DNA of 48,150 bases from Methylococcus sp. (GTDB lineage Bacteria > Pseudomonadota > Gammaproteobacteria > Methylococcales > Methylococcaceae), in assembly GCA_028688525.1 (NCBI GenBank), contig JAQTYA010000016.1, positions 1 through 48,150 on the forward strand, in the 5' to 3' direction. The translations under genes were made by a program, and so were the position numbers. The notes under the pieces were generated by a model. That model was not told the DNA's origin and ran no database searches. It saw only the letters and a list, made by a program, of their open reading frames with translations. The first letter of the stretch is position 1; each line of letters opens with the position of its first letter. Shown one piece after another: positions 16,880-26,696 of the stretch.

Positions 16880-18264
16880 TGCTGTCCTATTTAGCGCTGC
16901 TACCGGGCATCGCGGCATTCCTGCTCGCCACGCGACACAACCCGCAATACGCTTTCTTCCGGGTCTATCTCCCGGTTCTTTTGGTCCTGCCGGATTATTA
17001 CCGCTGCATCTTTCCGGGACTGCCCGACCCAACCTTCAACCAGTCGGCTTGCGTCGCCCTCTTCATCAGTTTCGCAATGAGTGGGTTTCCCGGCTACCGC
17101 TTCAGCCTCAATGATCTGTGGGTGATCGGGTATGCGGCGTGCGCCTCCATCTCCGAATACCGGGCTACAAACTATTCCGATGCCCAAAACTTGATGTTCG
17201 GCATGCTGTTCAGCGGTGTAGTCCCGTACGTATTGGCAAAAAGCCTGATCGAGCCGTTCGGCAACCGCTTCCTTTTCGCCAAGACCTGCGTGTTGGCGAT
17301 GTCGGCCGTGTCCATCCTGAACTTGATCGAGCTTCGCATGGGTACAAACCCTTGGCAGCTCCTCTTATGGCGGTTCTTTCCGGGACAGGGCTATGAATGG
17401 GTGACGACGTTCCGCTTCGGACTGGCGCGGGCATCGGGACCCTATGCCCATGCCCTGCTCGCAGGCATCATGATGATCGTGGCGTTCAGGCTGCAGCGTT
17501 GGTTGCAATGGTCGGGTGCTTGGCCGGACAAGTTCAGACTGTTGCCCAGGCTCCCTTACAAGCCCGCGTTCTGGCTGAGTCTGATCACAGCGGGAGGCCT
17601 GTTCATCACTCTGGCCAAGGGTTCATGGCTGGCCGCGGTCTTCGGCGCCGGGCTGGTAGCAGTGGGCCGGCGCAAATACCGGCGGAAGGCCATGGGAGTG
17701 ATTCTGGCCGCAATGGTCGTGATAGGAATCCCAGCCTTCATCGCCTTCCTAAATTATGCCTCGGTCGGGCGCGAGAACGCTAAGGATGCGAATCAGGAAA
17801 CGGCGGCCTATCGTTATGAACTGATCGAACACTATATCGATATCGCCAACCAGCAGCCTTGGTGGGGCTGGGGCTTGACCCACTGGCCGAAAGTGCCCGG
17901 CGCCGAGTCCATCGACAACCATTTCCTGTTGCTGCTGTTGATGCATGGCTACCTGGCCTCGGCATTCTTCCTTCTATTGCTGCTGGGGACCATGGTTCGA
18001 TTGCTGGTCTATGGCTTACGCCAGCCGGCCACCGCCCCGCCGGGGAGTTCGCTGGCTTTTACCCTGGCTGGCATATATCTCGGCTATTTCGTCGTCATTG
18101 CCACCGTATTCATGGGGCAGCAGACGGTACCGATGTTTTTCATGCTGACCGGTTGGGCCGAAAGCTACATGCAGCGGCACAGTCTGGAGTGGGCGACCAC
18201 TGGAGCGGCACAGAGCAGGTTGCCGTCCGACACTCGCCCGTTCAAGTTCCGGCGAGTGCTATAG
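16879..18264 (+). CDS. O-antigen ligase/Wzy-like polymerase
   Basis: A 461-residue integral membrane protein with about eleven to twelve helices and a larger loop containing YELIEHYIDIANQQPWWGWGLTHWP, the region conserved in the O-antigen ligase (WaaL/Wzy_C) superfamily, followed by DNHFLLLLLMHGYL. In this setting it most likely polymerises repeat units in the periplasm. It starts inside the stop codon of the acetyltransferase gene. Its end overlaps the convergent flippase-MFS gene by six bases. Confidence 0.82.
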   Translation: MLSYLALLPGIAAFLLATRHNPQYAFFRVYLPVLLVLPDYYRCIFPGLPDPTFNQSACVALFISFAMSGFPGYRFSLNDLWVIGYAACASISEYRATNYSDAQNLMFGMLFSGVVPYVLAKSLIEPFGNRFLFAKTCVLAMSAVSILNLIELRMGTNPWQLLLWRFFPGQGYEWVTTFRFGLARASGPYAHALLAGIMMIVAFRLQRWLQWSGAWPDKFRLLPRLPYKPAFWLSLITAGGLFITLAKGSWLAAVFGAGLVAVGRRKYRRKAMGVILAAMVVIGIPAFIAFLNYASVGRENAKDANQETAAYRYELIEHYIDIANQQPWWGWGLTHWPKVPGAESIDNHFLLLLLMHGYLASAFFLLLLLGTMVRLLVYGLRQPATAPPGSSLAFTLAGIYLGYFVVIATVFMGQQTVPMFFMLTGWAESYMQRHSLEWATTGAAQSRLPSDTRPFKFRRVL

Positions 18265-21252
18265 ATCGCTCACCTCGTCATGGGCGAGATGATGCCGGGC
18301 ATGGACCTCGCGTACGAACAGGTTGCAGAAGAAGCCGAGCAGCAGCAGGCCCGCCATGATCCACATGGTGAACGAATAGGCATCGGCCTTGGCGACTCCC
18401 TGCTCGATCTGCCATTCGCGCAGATAGTTGACCAGCACCGGCCCGGCCACGCCCGCCGTCGACCAAGCCGTCAGCAAGCGGCCGTGGATGCCGCCGACGA
18501 AGCGGGTGCCGAAGGTATCTGCCAAATACGCGGGGATGGTCGAAAATCCGCCGCCGTAGAAGCTTAGGATGACGGCGTAGCACAGCACGAACAGGTGCAC
18601 GTTGCCCGACTGGCCTATGAACGGAACGGCGGCGTAGAGCAGGGCGCCGACGACGAAGAACAGCATATAGGTCGGCTTGCGCCCCAGGTAATCGGAAGCC
18701 GAGGCCCAGATGAAGCGCCCGCCCATATTGAACAGGCTCAGCAGACCGACGAATCCGGCGGCAGCCGTGGCCGTCACGCTGTTGCGGAACATCTCCTGGA
18801 TCATCAGCGAAGCCTGGCCCAGGACGCCGATGCCGGCCGTCACGTTCAGGCACAACACTAGCCAGAGCAGGTAGAACTGGGGCGTTTTGTGGGCCTGGTC
18901 GATATGCACATGGTATTTCGATTCCAGGCGGCTGCGGCGAGCGCTGGGCACCCAGCCGGCGGGCTTCCAGTCTTTCGGCGGAACCCGAATGGCACAGGCG
19001 CCGATCATCATATAAACGAGATAGATTGCTCCCATGGCCAGGAAGGTTTCGGCGATGCCGACCGAATCCGGCCCATGGAAGTACCCCATCAGGTTCACCG
19101 CCAGCGGGGCGCCGATCATCGCACCTCCGCCGAAGCCCATGATGGCGAGACCCGCAGCCAGTCCCCGCCGATCGGGAAACCATTTGATCAGTGTCGACAC
19201 CGGCGAGACATAGCCCAGCCCCAGCCCGATGCCGCCAAGCACGCCGTAGCCCAGGAACACCAGGGCGATCCAGTGGTAATGAACCCCTGCCGCGGTGACC
19301 AGGAACCCACCGCCGAAACACAAGGCGGCGTAGAACATGGTCTTGCGCGGCCCGACCCGCTCCAGCCAGCTGCCGCCGAAAGCCGCGGACAGGCCTAGGA
19401 AGAGGATCGCCAGGCTGAAGATCCAGCCTACGCTCGTCAGTTTCCAATCGTCCGGTGCCGAAGCGGTGATTCCAAGCAGCCGGGTTAGCGGCTCATTGAA
19501 CACGCTAAAGGCATAGACCTCGCCGATGCACAAGTGCACGCACAGCGCGGCAGGCGGTATCAGCCAGCGATTGAAATTCGCCGGTGCGGTAATCGCCTCA
19601 ATGGAGAAAAATCCGGGGCGCGGCGCCGTTTCGGCGTGCGGCCTCCATCCCAGTTTACTCAGCATACCCTGCACGACTCGCCTCTCATCTGTGGTGGAAA
19701 GAAGACCGTATATCAATCCGCAGGTGAGGATGGAGTACCCCACCCCCAATACGAGCAGCATGCCCAGCGCATCCCAGCGCGGCAAGCCTGCCAGCTCGAT
19801 CCGCCCCGAAACGGCTTGGCACAGCAGATATCCGATTAGATAGGGCAGGGCGCCGATCGCCCCTACCTGCTTGAAGTAGCGCGACTGACCGATGCGCAAT
19901 TGGGCATTGGCATAGACGATGACACCCAAGCTGCTCGCGATCCGGGTCAGCATGACCATTTTTGCAAGTTCGATCAGGCTGCGCTCGCCCTGCCAATACA
20001 TCCATCCCAAGCCGATGGCCAGCAGGGCGATCTGCGGTACGATGAAAGCCCATAAGGTACGGCCAGGGGAGTTGATCGCTTGGAAGTAGCTCGTGACCGG
20101 CGCAGTCAGCGCATGTACGTGAAAACCGATCGCCGCATAGAGCAGCAGGGCCGCAGCATCCTCGGACGGGACGCTCTGTCCCATCCAGGCCGCGATCAGA
20201 ACCCCGGCGAACGGCGCCATAAAGCCCAGTGCCAGACCGTTCAACGCGTTCAAGTAGCGCGACGAACGCAAATAGATACGGATCAGCTGTTCCCGCTCGC
20301 CCAGCGTGTGCAAATGAGTGATGGCGGACAGCAGGCTGTTGGTCGCCGAGTTGAAAAGCTGGGTGGCCATCATCGGAAATTTCTGGCTGATGTCCAACAA
20401 GCCGACCGCGCCGGCGTTGTGGGTCACGTAACCGGCCAGCGCCCGTTCGCTGGTGTTGAGGAATACGCTGAGGATGCCATTTATCTGCATCACGCCACCG
20501 TATTCCAGAAACGGGAGCCATTGCGCGCGTCCCAGCCCGCGCAGTTGGATCTTGAAGCCGGGCAGCAAGTGGTGGAACCAAGTCACGGTGATAGACAGCG
20601 ACAGTACCGCTCGCAGCACATAAGCGCCCATCATGCCCACCAGCCCCCAGCCCTGTAGCAGGAAAACCACGATCAGCATCGCTTCCAGCGTGGAACACAC
20701 TAGCGAGATGACGGAATTTTCGGCGTTGCGGTGGATGCCGCCCATGACATAGCCGTAGGGAATCAGCAGTTCCAGCAGCATCGCCCCCACCACTCCCAGG
20801 ATCAGCAGGCGCATTGTGTCCTGCATGCCGGGATCGACGTGGAACCAGGCGTAGAGCCATGGCATGGCGAACCATAGTCCACCCAGGATTAAACCCCCAA
20901 GGGCGAGAGTCACCCAAATGCCGGCGCCCATCATACGTCCGATGTCGTCAAGCCGGCCGTTGGCGTAGTATTCGGCCGAATAGCGGATATACACGCCGGC
21001 GATGCCGAAGGTGCTCATGCCGATGTAACTGAGCACCAGGAAACAGGTGGCCCAGATGCTGTAGTCCTGTAGGCTGACGTGTAGCAGGATGAAAGGCGGC
21101 AGCCCGACCCGGGTGAGCAGATAGATCAATTGCCCGGCGATGCTGGCGATGGCGTTCCGGGATAGGCGGGTATGGGCGTTGCGGTGATCGTCGGCCATGG
21201 GCGGTGTGGTCAGTCGGCGGGGCCAGGTATTGTGCCATGCTGAAATGAGCAT
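18259..21252 (-). CDS. Wzx-like flippase fused to OFA-type MFS transporter
   Basis: One uninterrupted 997-residue frame holds two unrelated transporters. Residues about 30-535 are a polysaccharide flippase (MATE/MOP superfamily), with some twelve to fourteen helices and LSRNAIASIAGQLIYLLTRVGLPP at the front. Residues about 560-985 are a complete twelve-helix MFS protein of the oxalate/formate antiporter type: NRWLIPPAALCVHLCIGEVYAFSVF, then the MFS loop motifs LERVGPRKTM and LIKWFPDRRGLAAG, and DYLGRKPTYM in the second half. A linker of about 20-30 residues (near 535-560) joins them. Starts at 21252 or 21198 (MADDH) are both possible; neither has a good ribosome site. An in-frame ATG at 19665 could start the MFS half alone. 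Confidence 0.8.
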   Translation of the reverse strand: MLISAWHNTWPRRLTTPPMADDHRNAHTRLSRNAIASIAGQLIYLLTRVGLPPFILLHVSLQDYSIWATCFLVLSYIGMSTFGIAGVYIRYSAEYYANGRLDDIGRMMGAGIWVTLALGGLILGGLWFAMPWLYAWFHVDPGMQDTMRLLILGVVGAMLLELLIPYGYVMGGIHRNAENSVISLVCSTLEAMLIVVFLLQGWGLVGMMGAYVLRAVLSLSITVTWFHHLLPGFKIQLRGLGRAQWLPFLEYGGVMQINGILSVFLNTSERALAGYVTHNAGAVGLLDISQKFPMMATQLFNSATNSLLSAITHLHTLGEREQLIRIYLRSSRYLNALNGLALGFMAPFAGVLIAAWMGQSVPSEDAAALLLYAAIGFHVHALTAPVTSYFQAINSPGRTLWAFIVPQIALLAIGLGWMYWQGERSLIELAKMVMLTRIASSLGVIVYANAQLRIGQSRYFKQVGAIGALPYLIGYLLCQAVSGRIELAGLPRWDALGMLLVLGVGYSILTCGLIYGLLSTTDERRVVQGMLSKLGWRPHAETAPRPGFFSIEAITAPANFNRWLIPPAALCVHLCIGEVYAFSVFNEPLTRLLGITASAPDDWKLTSVGWIFSLAILFLGLSAAFGGSWLERVGPRKTMFYAALCFGGGFLVTAAGVHYHWIALVFLGYGVLGGIGLGLGYVSPVSTLIKWFPDRRGLAAGLAIMGFGGGAMIGAPLAVNLMGYFHGPDSVGIAETFLAMGAIYLVYMMIGACAIRVPPKDWKPAGWVPSARRSRLESKYHVHIDQAHKTPQFYLLWLVLCLNVTAGIGVLGQASLMIQEMFRNSVTATAAAGFVGLLSLFNMGGRFIWASASDYLGRKPTYMLFFVVGALLYAAVPFIGQSGNVHLFVLCYAVILSFYGGGFSTIPAYLADTFGTRFVGGIHGRLLTAWSTAGVAGPVLVNYLREWQIEQGVAKADAYSFTMWIMAGLLLLGFFCNLFVREVHARHHLAHDEVSDL

Positions 21253-21324
21253 GGCGGTTAGATTCTATCTTCCATCCCCCGCTTGTATGATGTGAGACTC
21301 GACCGCCCGCTATGGAGGAAGCCC

Positions 21325-22044
21325 ATGCCGCTCATGGATTATTTTGACCGCTGCTACATCATCAATCTAGCCGAACGCGCCGACCGCCGCCGCGAGATGG
21401 AGCGGGAATTGGCAAAGGCGGGTATGACGCTGCAGTCGGGAAAAGTGGATTTTTTTCAGGCGATCCGGCCCGAATCCGCCGGTCCTTTCCCCAGCATAGG
21501 GTCCCGCGGCTGCTTCATGAGCCATTTGGGCATTCTGCGCGAGGCCAAGGCGCTGGGACTGCGTAACGTTTTGGTGCTGGAGGACGACCTCGCCATCGAT
21601 GCGCGCCTTCTTGCCGCCGAGGAAAAACTGATCGAGCAGTTGCAGCACACGGCTTGGGATTTCGCCTATTTCGGCCATGTGCTGGAAGTCCAGGAAACCT
21701 CTCCGGAAAATGCACGCCTAGAGCGCTATCACGGCCCGATCGTAACCTCCCACTTCTATGCCCTCAATGGCGCGGTCATCGATCGTTTGCTGGTTTTCCT
21801 GGAAACGGTCTTGCAGCGGCCAGCCGGCCATCCGGACGGCGGCCCCATGCACCTGGATGGCGCCTATTCCACCTTCCGCCAGCAGAACCCCGATGCCGTC
21901 ACCCTGGTGGCGGTACCTAGTCTGGGATGGCAGCGACCCTCCCGCAGTGACATTTACCCTAACCGCTGGTACGACCGCTGGCCGCTGATTCGGGAGGCGG
22001 TAGCCTGGTTGAGGCGTTGCAAGGCATGGTGGAAGGGCCGGTAG
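21325..22044 (+). CDS. GT25-like (LPS/LOS) glycosyltransferase
   Basis: A 239-residue transferase of the GT25 family, which includes LOS galactosyltransferases. The N-terminus CYIINLAERADRRREM is the family signature, followed by SRGCFMSHLGILREA and LVLEDD, the DXD-like acidic motif. ATG at 21325 is chosen because GGAGGA at 21314-21319 lies five bases before it; a longer frame from 21283 lacks such a site. It diverges from the flippase-MFS gene and is followed four bases later by the glycosidase-like gene. Confidence 0.8.
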   Translation: MPLMDYFDRCYIINLAERADRRREMERELAKAGMTLQSGKVDFFQAIRPESAGPFPSIGSRGCFMSHLGILREAKALGLRNVLVLEDDLAIDARLLAAEEKLIEQLQHTAWDFAYFGHVLEVQETSPENARLERYHGPIVTSHFYALNGAVIDRLLVFLETVLQRPAGHPDGGPMHLDGAYSTFRQQNPDAVTLVAVPSLGWQRPSRSDIYPNRWYDRWPLIREAVAWLRRCKAWWKGR

Positions 22045-22048
22045 CGCT

Positions 22049-23890
22049 ATGTTCATTGAGAGCTTGCCGTTCTGGCTCATTGCGGTGATTGCCGCACTAG
22101 GCCTGGGAGCATGCGGCGATTCCAGCCTGACCGGTACGGCAGTGCCGGCCAGCGCACCGGAAGCCGCGATGTCTAAACCGGCCTTCGGGGTGAACATCGC
22201 CGGTTTGGCCTATTACGGCAGCGAGGTTCCGTTCGTCGATTTGTTCAAGCTATCCGGGCCTTGGCTCACGCAATGCAGCGAGGGGACTGACGCATCCTGC
22301 GACGCGAGCCGATTTGCAGCCGGTGCCAGCGCCTGGAACACCCTGGAGCAGGATCAACTGGTGCTGGATGCGAACGGGTATCCGAAGTCTCTACCCGACC
22401 CCGCCCAGACCTCGGCTAGGCTCAGCCGGTTTACTTCCGTCGCCACTCTGGTGCCGACCGGTCTGAATCTTTCCCACAGTTTTGGCCGCTTCATCGTCTT
22501 GTACGACGGCGAAGGCACGCTTGCCTATGGACGCGGCGCGGTCCGCAATGCCGCCTGGTCCAAAGCCGGCAGAGACGTGCTGGAAGTGATGGCGGACGGT
22601 GCCGAGCCCTGGTTTCAGCTCGCGATTACCGCCACCGATCCCGGCAAGACCGGCAACTACATCAGGAATATCCGGGTGTTTCCCGCGGGCGGGTTTTGCA
22701 GCGGAGCGCCCGCAAATCCTTGCGGAGACTCCACCGGTTGTCCAGGACAGGGTACTTGCCAGGAGTTCGAACAAACCTACCTGAGCCAGCCGTTTGACCC
22801 GCGCTTTCTGCGCAATCTGGCGAACTTCCGGGCCGTGCGCTTCATGGATTACCAGAATACCAACGATTCGACGGTGGCTCGCTGGAGCGACCGCACCCTG
22901 CCTCAGACCAGAACCTGGGTGTCCGAGCACGGTGACGGTGGACCGGCTGAGACGGTGTTCGCATTAGGCAACCGGTTGGAGGCCGATGTTTGGGTGAACA
23001 TGCCCGCACAGGCCGACGACGATTACGTCCGCAACTTCGCCGCGCTGATGCGGAGCGGATTGGACAAGAACCGCAAGGTCTACGTCGAGTACGGCAACGA
23101 AGCTTGGAACGGCGCGTTCTCCTCCGGTAGCTGGATGGAGGCGCAAGCTCTGGTGAGATGGCCGAGAGCCGGCGACAGCGTATTCGGCAAGCGCATGCAA
23201 TGGTACGGAATGCGCACGGCCCAGGTGTGCGATATCTGGAAATCCCTCTGGGCAGAGGACGCTGGCCGGGTGATCTGCGTCATGGGCAGTCAGGCGGCCA
23301 ATGTCTGGACCGCGCGACAGGCATTGGATTGTCCGCTGTGGGCAGCGGAAAACGGGGGGAAACCGTGCTACAAGCACGCCATCCAGGTCTTGGCAATCGC
23401 GCCATATTTCGGCTACTACCTCGGTCTGCCAGAGCATGCCGCCGAGGTGAAAAGCTGGACCGGCGATTCGGACGGCGGCGTCGGCCGGTTGTTCGGCGAA
23501 CTCCTGCGGGGCGGCGAGCTCTCGGGCGGCCCGCCGGGCGGCGCTCTCGAGGAGGCCCATCGGCAGATCGTGGAAAACAAGCGCGTCGCAGACGAGTACG
23601 GACTGGAGCTAGCGGCTTACGAAGGTGGGCAACACCTCGTCGGCGTAGGCGAAGCCGGCAACGATCCGGCGATCACTCGCTTGTTTACCGAGGCCAACCG
23701 GGACGACCGCATGGCGGAAGCCTATCTGCGCCATTTAGAGGATTGGAGCGCCGCGGGCGGCGGTCTTTATAACCTATGGCTCAGCGTCGGGTCTTATAAC
23801 CGTTGGGGCAGTTGGGGACTGCTGGAATACCGCGATCAGCCGGGCGCACCGAAATACGATGCGGTCAGAGCGTTGCTGCCCCAGAAGTGA
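22049..23890 (+). CDS. Putative clan GH-A-like glycoside hydrolase lipoprotein
   Basis: A 613-residue exported protein. A hydrophobic N-terminus ends in LGAC, giving probable lipidated C22. The body suggests a TIM-barrel glycosidase: VYVEYGNEAWNG (E351) looks like the Asn-Glu acid/base motif of clan GH-A, and LAAYEGGQH (E525) is a fitting nucleophile at the end of a late strand. Between them are NTNDSTVARW and VWVNMPAQADDDYV. Several cysteines (near 217-237) may form disulfides. As part of the EPS locus it may trim or release polysaccharide in the periplasm or at the surface. The fold and catalytic assignments are inferred from motifs only; the family number is not known. Confidence 0.6.
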   Translation: MFIESLPFWLIAVIAALGLGACGDSSLTGTAVPASAPEAAMSKPAFGVNIAGLAYYGSEVPFVDLFKLSGPWLTQCSEGTDASCDASRFAAGASAWNTLEQDQLVLDANGYPKSLPDPAQTSARLSRFTSVATLVPTGLNLSHSFGRFIVLYDGEGTLAYGRGAVRNAAWSKAGRDVLEVMADGAEPWFQLAITATDPGKTGNYIRNIRVFPAGGFCSGAPANPCGDSTGCPGQGTCQEFEQTYLSQPFDPRFLRNLANFRAVRFMDYQNTNDSTVARWSDRTLPQTRTWVSEHGDGGPAETVFALGNRLEADVWVNMPAQADDDYVRNFAALMRSGLDKNRKVYVEYGNEAWNGAFSSGSWMEAQALVRWPRAGDSVFGKRMQWYGMRTAQVCDIWKSLWAEDAGRVICVMGSQAANVWTARQALDCPLWAAENGGKPCYKHAIQVLAIAPYFGYYLGLPEHAAEVKSWTGDSDGGVGRLFGELLRGGELSGGPPGGALEEAHRQIVENKRVADEYGLELAAYEGGQHLVGVGEAGNDPAITRLFTEANRDDRMAEAYLRHLEDWSAAGGGLYNLWLSVGSYNRWGSWGLLEYRDQPGAPKYDAVRALLPQK

Positions 23891-23916
23891 GCGGCGGGGC
23901 AGGGGCATGACGCTTT

Positions 23917-23925
23917 TGTTATAAT
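23917..23925 (+). promoter_or_regulatory. Extended -10 promoter of gyrA
   Basis: TATAAT, a perfect -10 hexamer, lies at 23920-23925 and is preceded by TGT at 23917-23919, giving the extended -10 pattern TGnTATAAT. No good -35 is visible, as is common for extended -10 promoters. Transcription would begin near 23932, leaving a leader of about 50 bases before the gyrA ATG. Confidence 0.65.
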
Positions 23926-23981
23926 GCGTCGATTCATCCCCGGGCAGGCGTAGCACCCCGCCCCTCACACCGCCAGGTCCG

Positions 23982-26564
23982 ATGACAGTCTTCGCCAAAG
24001 AAATCATTCCGGTCAATCTCGAAGACGAGATGAAGCAGTCCTATCTCGATTACGCCATGAGCGTGATCGTGGGGCGAGCCTTGCCGGATGCCCGCGATGG
24101 GCTCAAGCCTGTGCATCGCCGAGTGCTGTACGCCATGCACGAGCTCGGCAACGACTGGAACAAGGCCTACAAGAAGTCCGCCCGCGTGGTCGGCGACGTG
24201 ATCGGTAAATACCATCCGCACGGCGACACGGCGGTGTACGATACCATCGTGCGCATGGCGCAGCCATTCTCGCTGCGCTACATGCTGATCGACGGCCAGG
24301 GCAACTTCGGTTCGGTGGACGGCGACCCGCCGGCGGCCATGCGTTACACCGAAGTGCGCATGGCCCGCATTGCCCACGACCTTCTGGCCGACCTGGACAA
24401 AGAAACGGTCGACTTCGTCCCCAACTACGACGATTCCGAACACGAGCCTTCGGTCCTGCCGACGCGGGTTCCCAATCTGCTGATCAACGGCTCCGCCGGC
24501 ATCGCGGTCGGCATGGCGACCAATATCCCCCCGCACAATCTGCGGGAAGTCATCGATGCCTGCCTGGCGCTGATCGAAGATCCCGAGGCGACGGTCCAGG
24601 AGTTGATGGCCTACATTCCCGGCCCCGATTTCCCCACTGCTGGCTTCATCAACGGCGCGGCCGGCATCCGCGAAGCATACCTTACCGGCCGTGGCCGGAT
24701 TTACCTCCGTGCCCGCTGTCATTTCGAGGGCGAGGAGGGCGGACGCCAGAGCATCATCGTCGACGAACTGCCGTACCAGGTGAACAAGGCGCGGCTGCTG
24801 GAGAAGATCGCCGAGCTGGTCAAGGAGGGCAAGCTGGAAGGCATCTCAGGTCTGCGCGACGAGTCTGACAAGGACGGCATGCGCATGGTGATCGAACTGC
24901 GGCGCGCCGAAGTGCCGGAAGTGGTGCTGAACAATCTGTACCAGCAGACCCAGATGCAGAGCGTGTTCGGCATCAACATGGTGGCACTGCTGAACGGCCG
25001 TCCGCGCCTGATGAATTTGCGCGAGCTGATCGCGGCCTTCATCGATCACCGCCGCGAGGTGGTGACCCGCCGCACTCTGTTCGAGCTGCGCAAGGCCCGC
25101 GAGCGGGCGCATGTGTTGGAAGGTTTAGCGGTAGCGCTGGCCAACATCGACGAAGTCATCGAGCTGATCAAGTCCTCGTCCAGCCCCGCCGAAGCCAAGG
25201 AGCGCCTGGTTTTCCGCGCTTGGCGGCCGGGGGCGGTGACCGAGCTGCTGGAGCGGGCCGAGGCATCGGAGTCGTCGCGACCGCGCGATCTGGACCCGAT
25301 CTATGGTCTGCGCGACGGCGCGTATCACCTGTCGCCGACCCAGGCCCAGGCCATCCTGGACCTCCGCCTGCACCGCCTCACCGGCCTGGAGCAGGACAAG
25401 ATCATTGCCGAATACCGGGCGCTGCTGGAGCAGATCGCCGATTTGATGGACATTCTGGCCAAGGACACCCGATTGATGCAGGTGATCCGTGACGAGCTGG
25501 CCGCTGTCCGCGAACAGTTCGGCGATGCCCGCAGGACGGAGATCATCGCCGACCGCCTCGACCTCTCGGCCGAGGACCTGATCACCGAGGAAGACATGGT
25601 GGTGACGGTCTCGCACGAGGGCTACGTCAAGTCCCAGCCGCTGTCCGACTACCGCGCCCAGCGCCGCGGCGGCCGCGGCAAGCAGGCGGCGGCTACCAAG
25701 GAAGAGGACTACATCGAAAAGCTGGTCGTGGCCAACACCCACGACACCATCCTGTGCTTCAGCAGCAACGGCAAGGTGTATTGGCTGAAGGTGTACGAGC
25801 TGCCGGTCGCCAGCCGCACCGCGCGCGGCCGCCCCTTCGTCAATCTGCTGCCGCTGGAAGAGGGAGAGCGCATCAACGCCATCTTGCCGACCCGCGAGTT
25901 CGACGAAGATCATTTCATCTTCATGGCCACTACCTCCGGTACGGTCAAGAAGGTCGCGCTGAGCGAGTTCGAACGCCCCCGCCCCAGCGGCAAGATCGCC
26001 ATCGAGCTGCGCGACGACGATAGGCTGGTCAACGTAGCGATCACCAACGGCGAACGCGATGTGATGCTGTTCAGCAGCGACGGTAAGGTGGTCTGTTTCA
26101 AGGAAACCGACGTCCGCGCCATGGGCCGCACTGCGGCTGGAGTGCGCGGCATGAGCTTGCAGGAAGGCCAGAAAGTCATCGCTTTGATCATCGCCGCCGA
26201 GGGCACGGTGCTCAACATCACCGAAAACGGCTACGGCAAGCGCACGCCGTTGGAGGATTTCCCGCGGCATCGGCGCGGCGGGCAGGGGGTGATCGCCATT
26301 CAGACCAGCGCCCGCAACGGCGCGGCGGTCGGCGCAGCCCTGGTCGAGGACGACGACGAACTCATGCTGATTACCGATGCCGGCACCCTGGTGCGGACGC
26401 GGGTCGGCGAGATTTCGGTGGTCGGCCGCAATACCCAGGGCGTCACGGTTATCCGGCTGAGTGCGGGCGAGAAGGTCGTCGGCATGGACCGTATCGGCAA
26501 TCTGCCGGATGTAGAAGCGGAAGATGCCGAAGAGGACGCCGGCGAGGCGGATGCGGCGGAATAG
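23982..26564 (+). CDS. gyrA: DNA gyrase subunit A
   Basis: The 860-residue breakage-reunion subunit of gyrase, which introduces negative supercoils together with GyrB. The catalytic tyrosine is Y122 in [10 protein letters not shown]. The GyrA box QRRGGRG near residue 560 separates it from ParC. The C-terminal beta-pinwheel repeats follow, with an acidic tail ([18 protein letters not shown]). The quinolone-determining region has Thr at position 83 and Asp at 87; Thr83 is wild type in some gammaproteobacteria. The start is preceded by AGG four bases upstream. It is probably transcribed alone from its own promoter, with a 132-bp gap before serC. Confidence 0.98.
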   Translation: MTVFAKEIIPVNLEDEMKQSYLDYAMSVIVGRALPDARDGLKPVHRRVLYAMHELGNDWNKAYKKSARVVGDVIGKYHPHGDTAVYDTIVRMAQPFSLRYMLIDGQGNFGSVDGDPPAAMRYTEVRMARIAHDLLADLDKETVDFVPNYDDSEHEPSVLPTRVPNLLINGSAGIAVGMATNIPPHNLREVIDACLALIEDPEATVQELMAYIPGPDFPTAGFINGAAGIREAYLTGRGRIYLRARCHFEGEEGGRQSIIVDELPYQVNKARLLEKIAELVKEGKLEGISGLRDESDKDGMRMVIELRRAEVPEVVLNNLYQQTQMQSVFGINMVALLNGRPRLMNLRELIAAFIDHRREVVTRRTLFELRKARERAHVLEGLAVALANIDEVIELIKSSSSPAEAKERLVFRAWRPGAVTELLERAEASESSRPRDLDPIYGLRDGAYHLSPTQAQAILDLRLHRLTGLEQDKIIAEYRALLEQIADLMDILAKDTRLMQVIRDELAAVREQFGDARRTEIIADRLDLSAEDLITEEDMVVTVSHEGYVKSQPLSDYRAQRRGGRGKQAAATKEEDYIEKLVVANTHDTILCFSSNGKVYWLKVYELPVASRTARGRPFVNLLPLEEGERINAILPTREFDEDHFIFMATTSGTVKKVALSEFERPRPSGKIAIELRDDDRLVNVAITNGERDVMLFSSDGKVVCFKETDVRAMGRTAAGVRGMSLQEGQKVIALIIAAEGTVLNITENGYGKRTPLEDFPRHRRGGQGVIAIQTSARNGAAVGAALVEDDDELMLITDAGTLVRTRVGEISVVGRNTQGVTVIRLSAGEKVVGMDRIGNLPDVEAEDAEEDAGEADAAE

Positions 26565-26696
26565 AACGGCGGCTTTCGGTTGAGATCATGGTATTCATGC
26601 AATCGAAAATGTGTTCAATGGCGTTTCGGAAGCGATGAGTTCCGGTTCTGAGCCATCGCGCGATCCCAGCCACCCGCGAATACCCGGAGTCTGTCC

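Noticed and set aside
25125-26270. 381-codon open frame on the minus strand inside gyrA
   Set aside because: It mirrors the conserved gyrA coding sequence and has no recognisable protein features.
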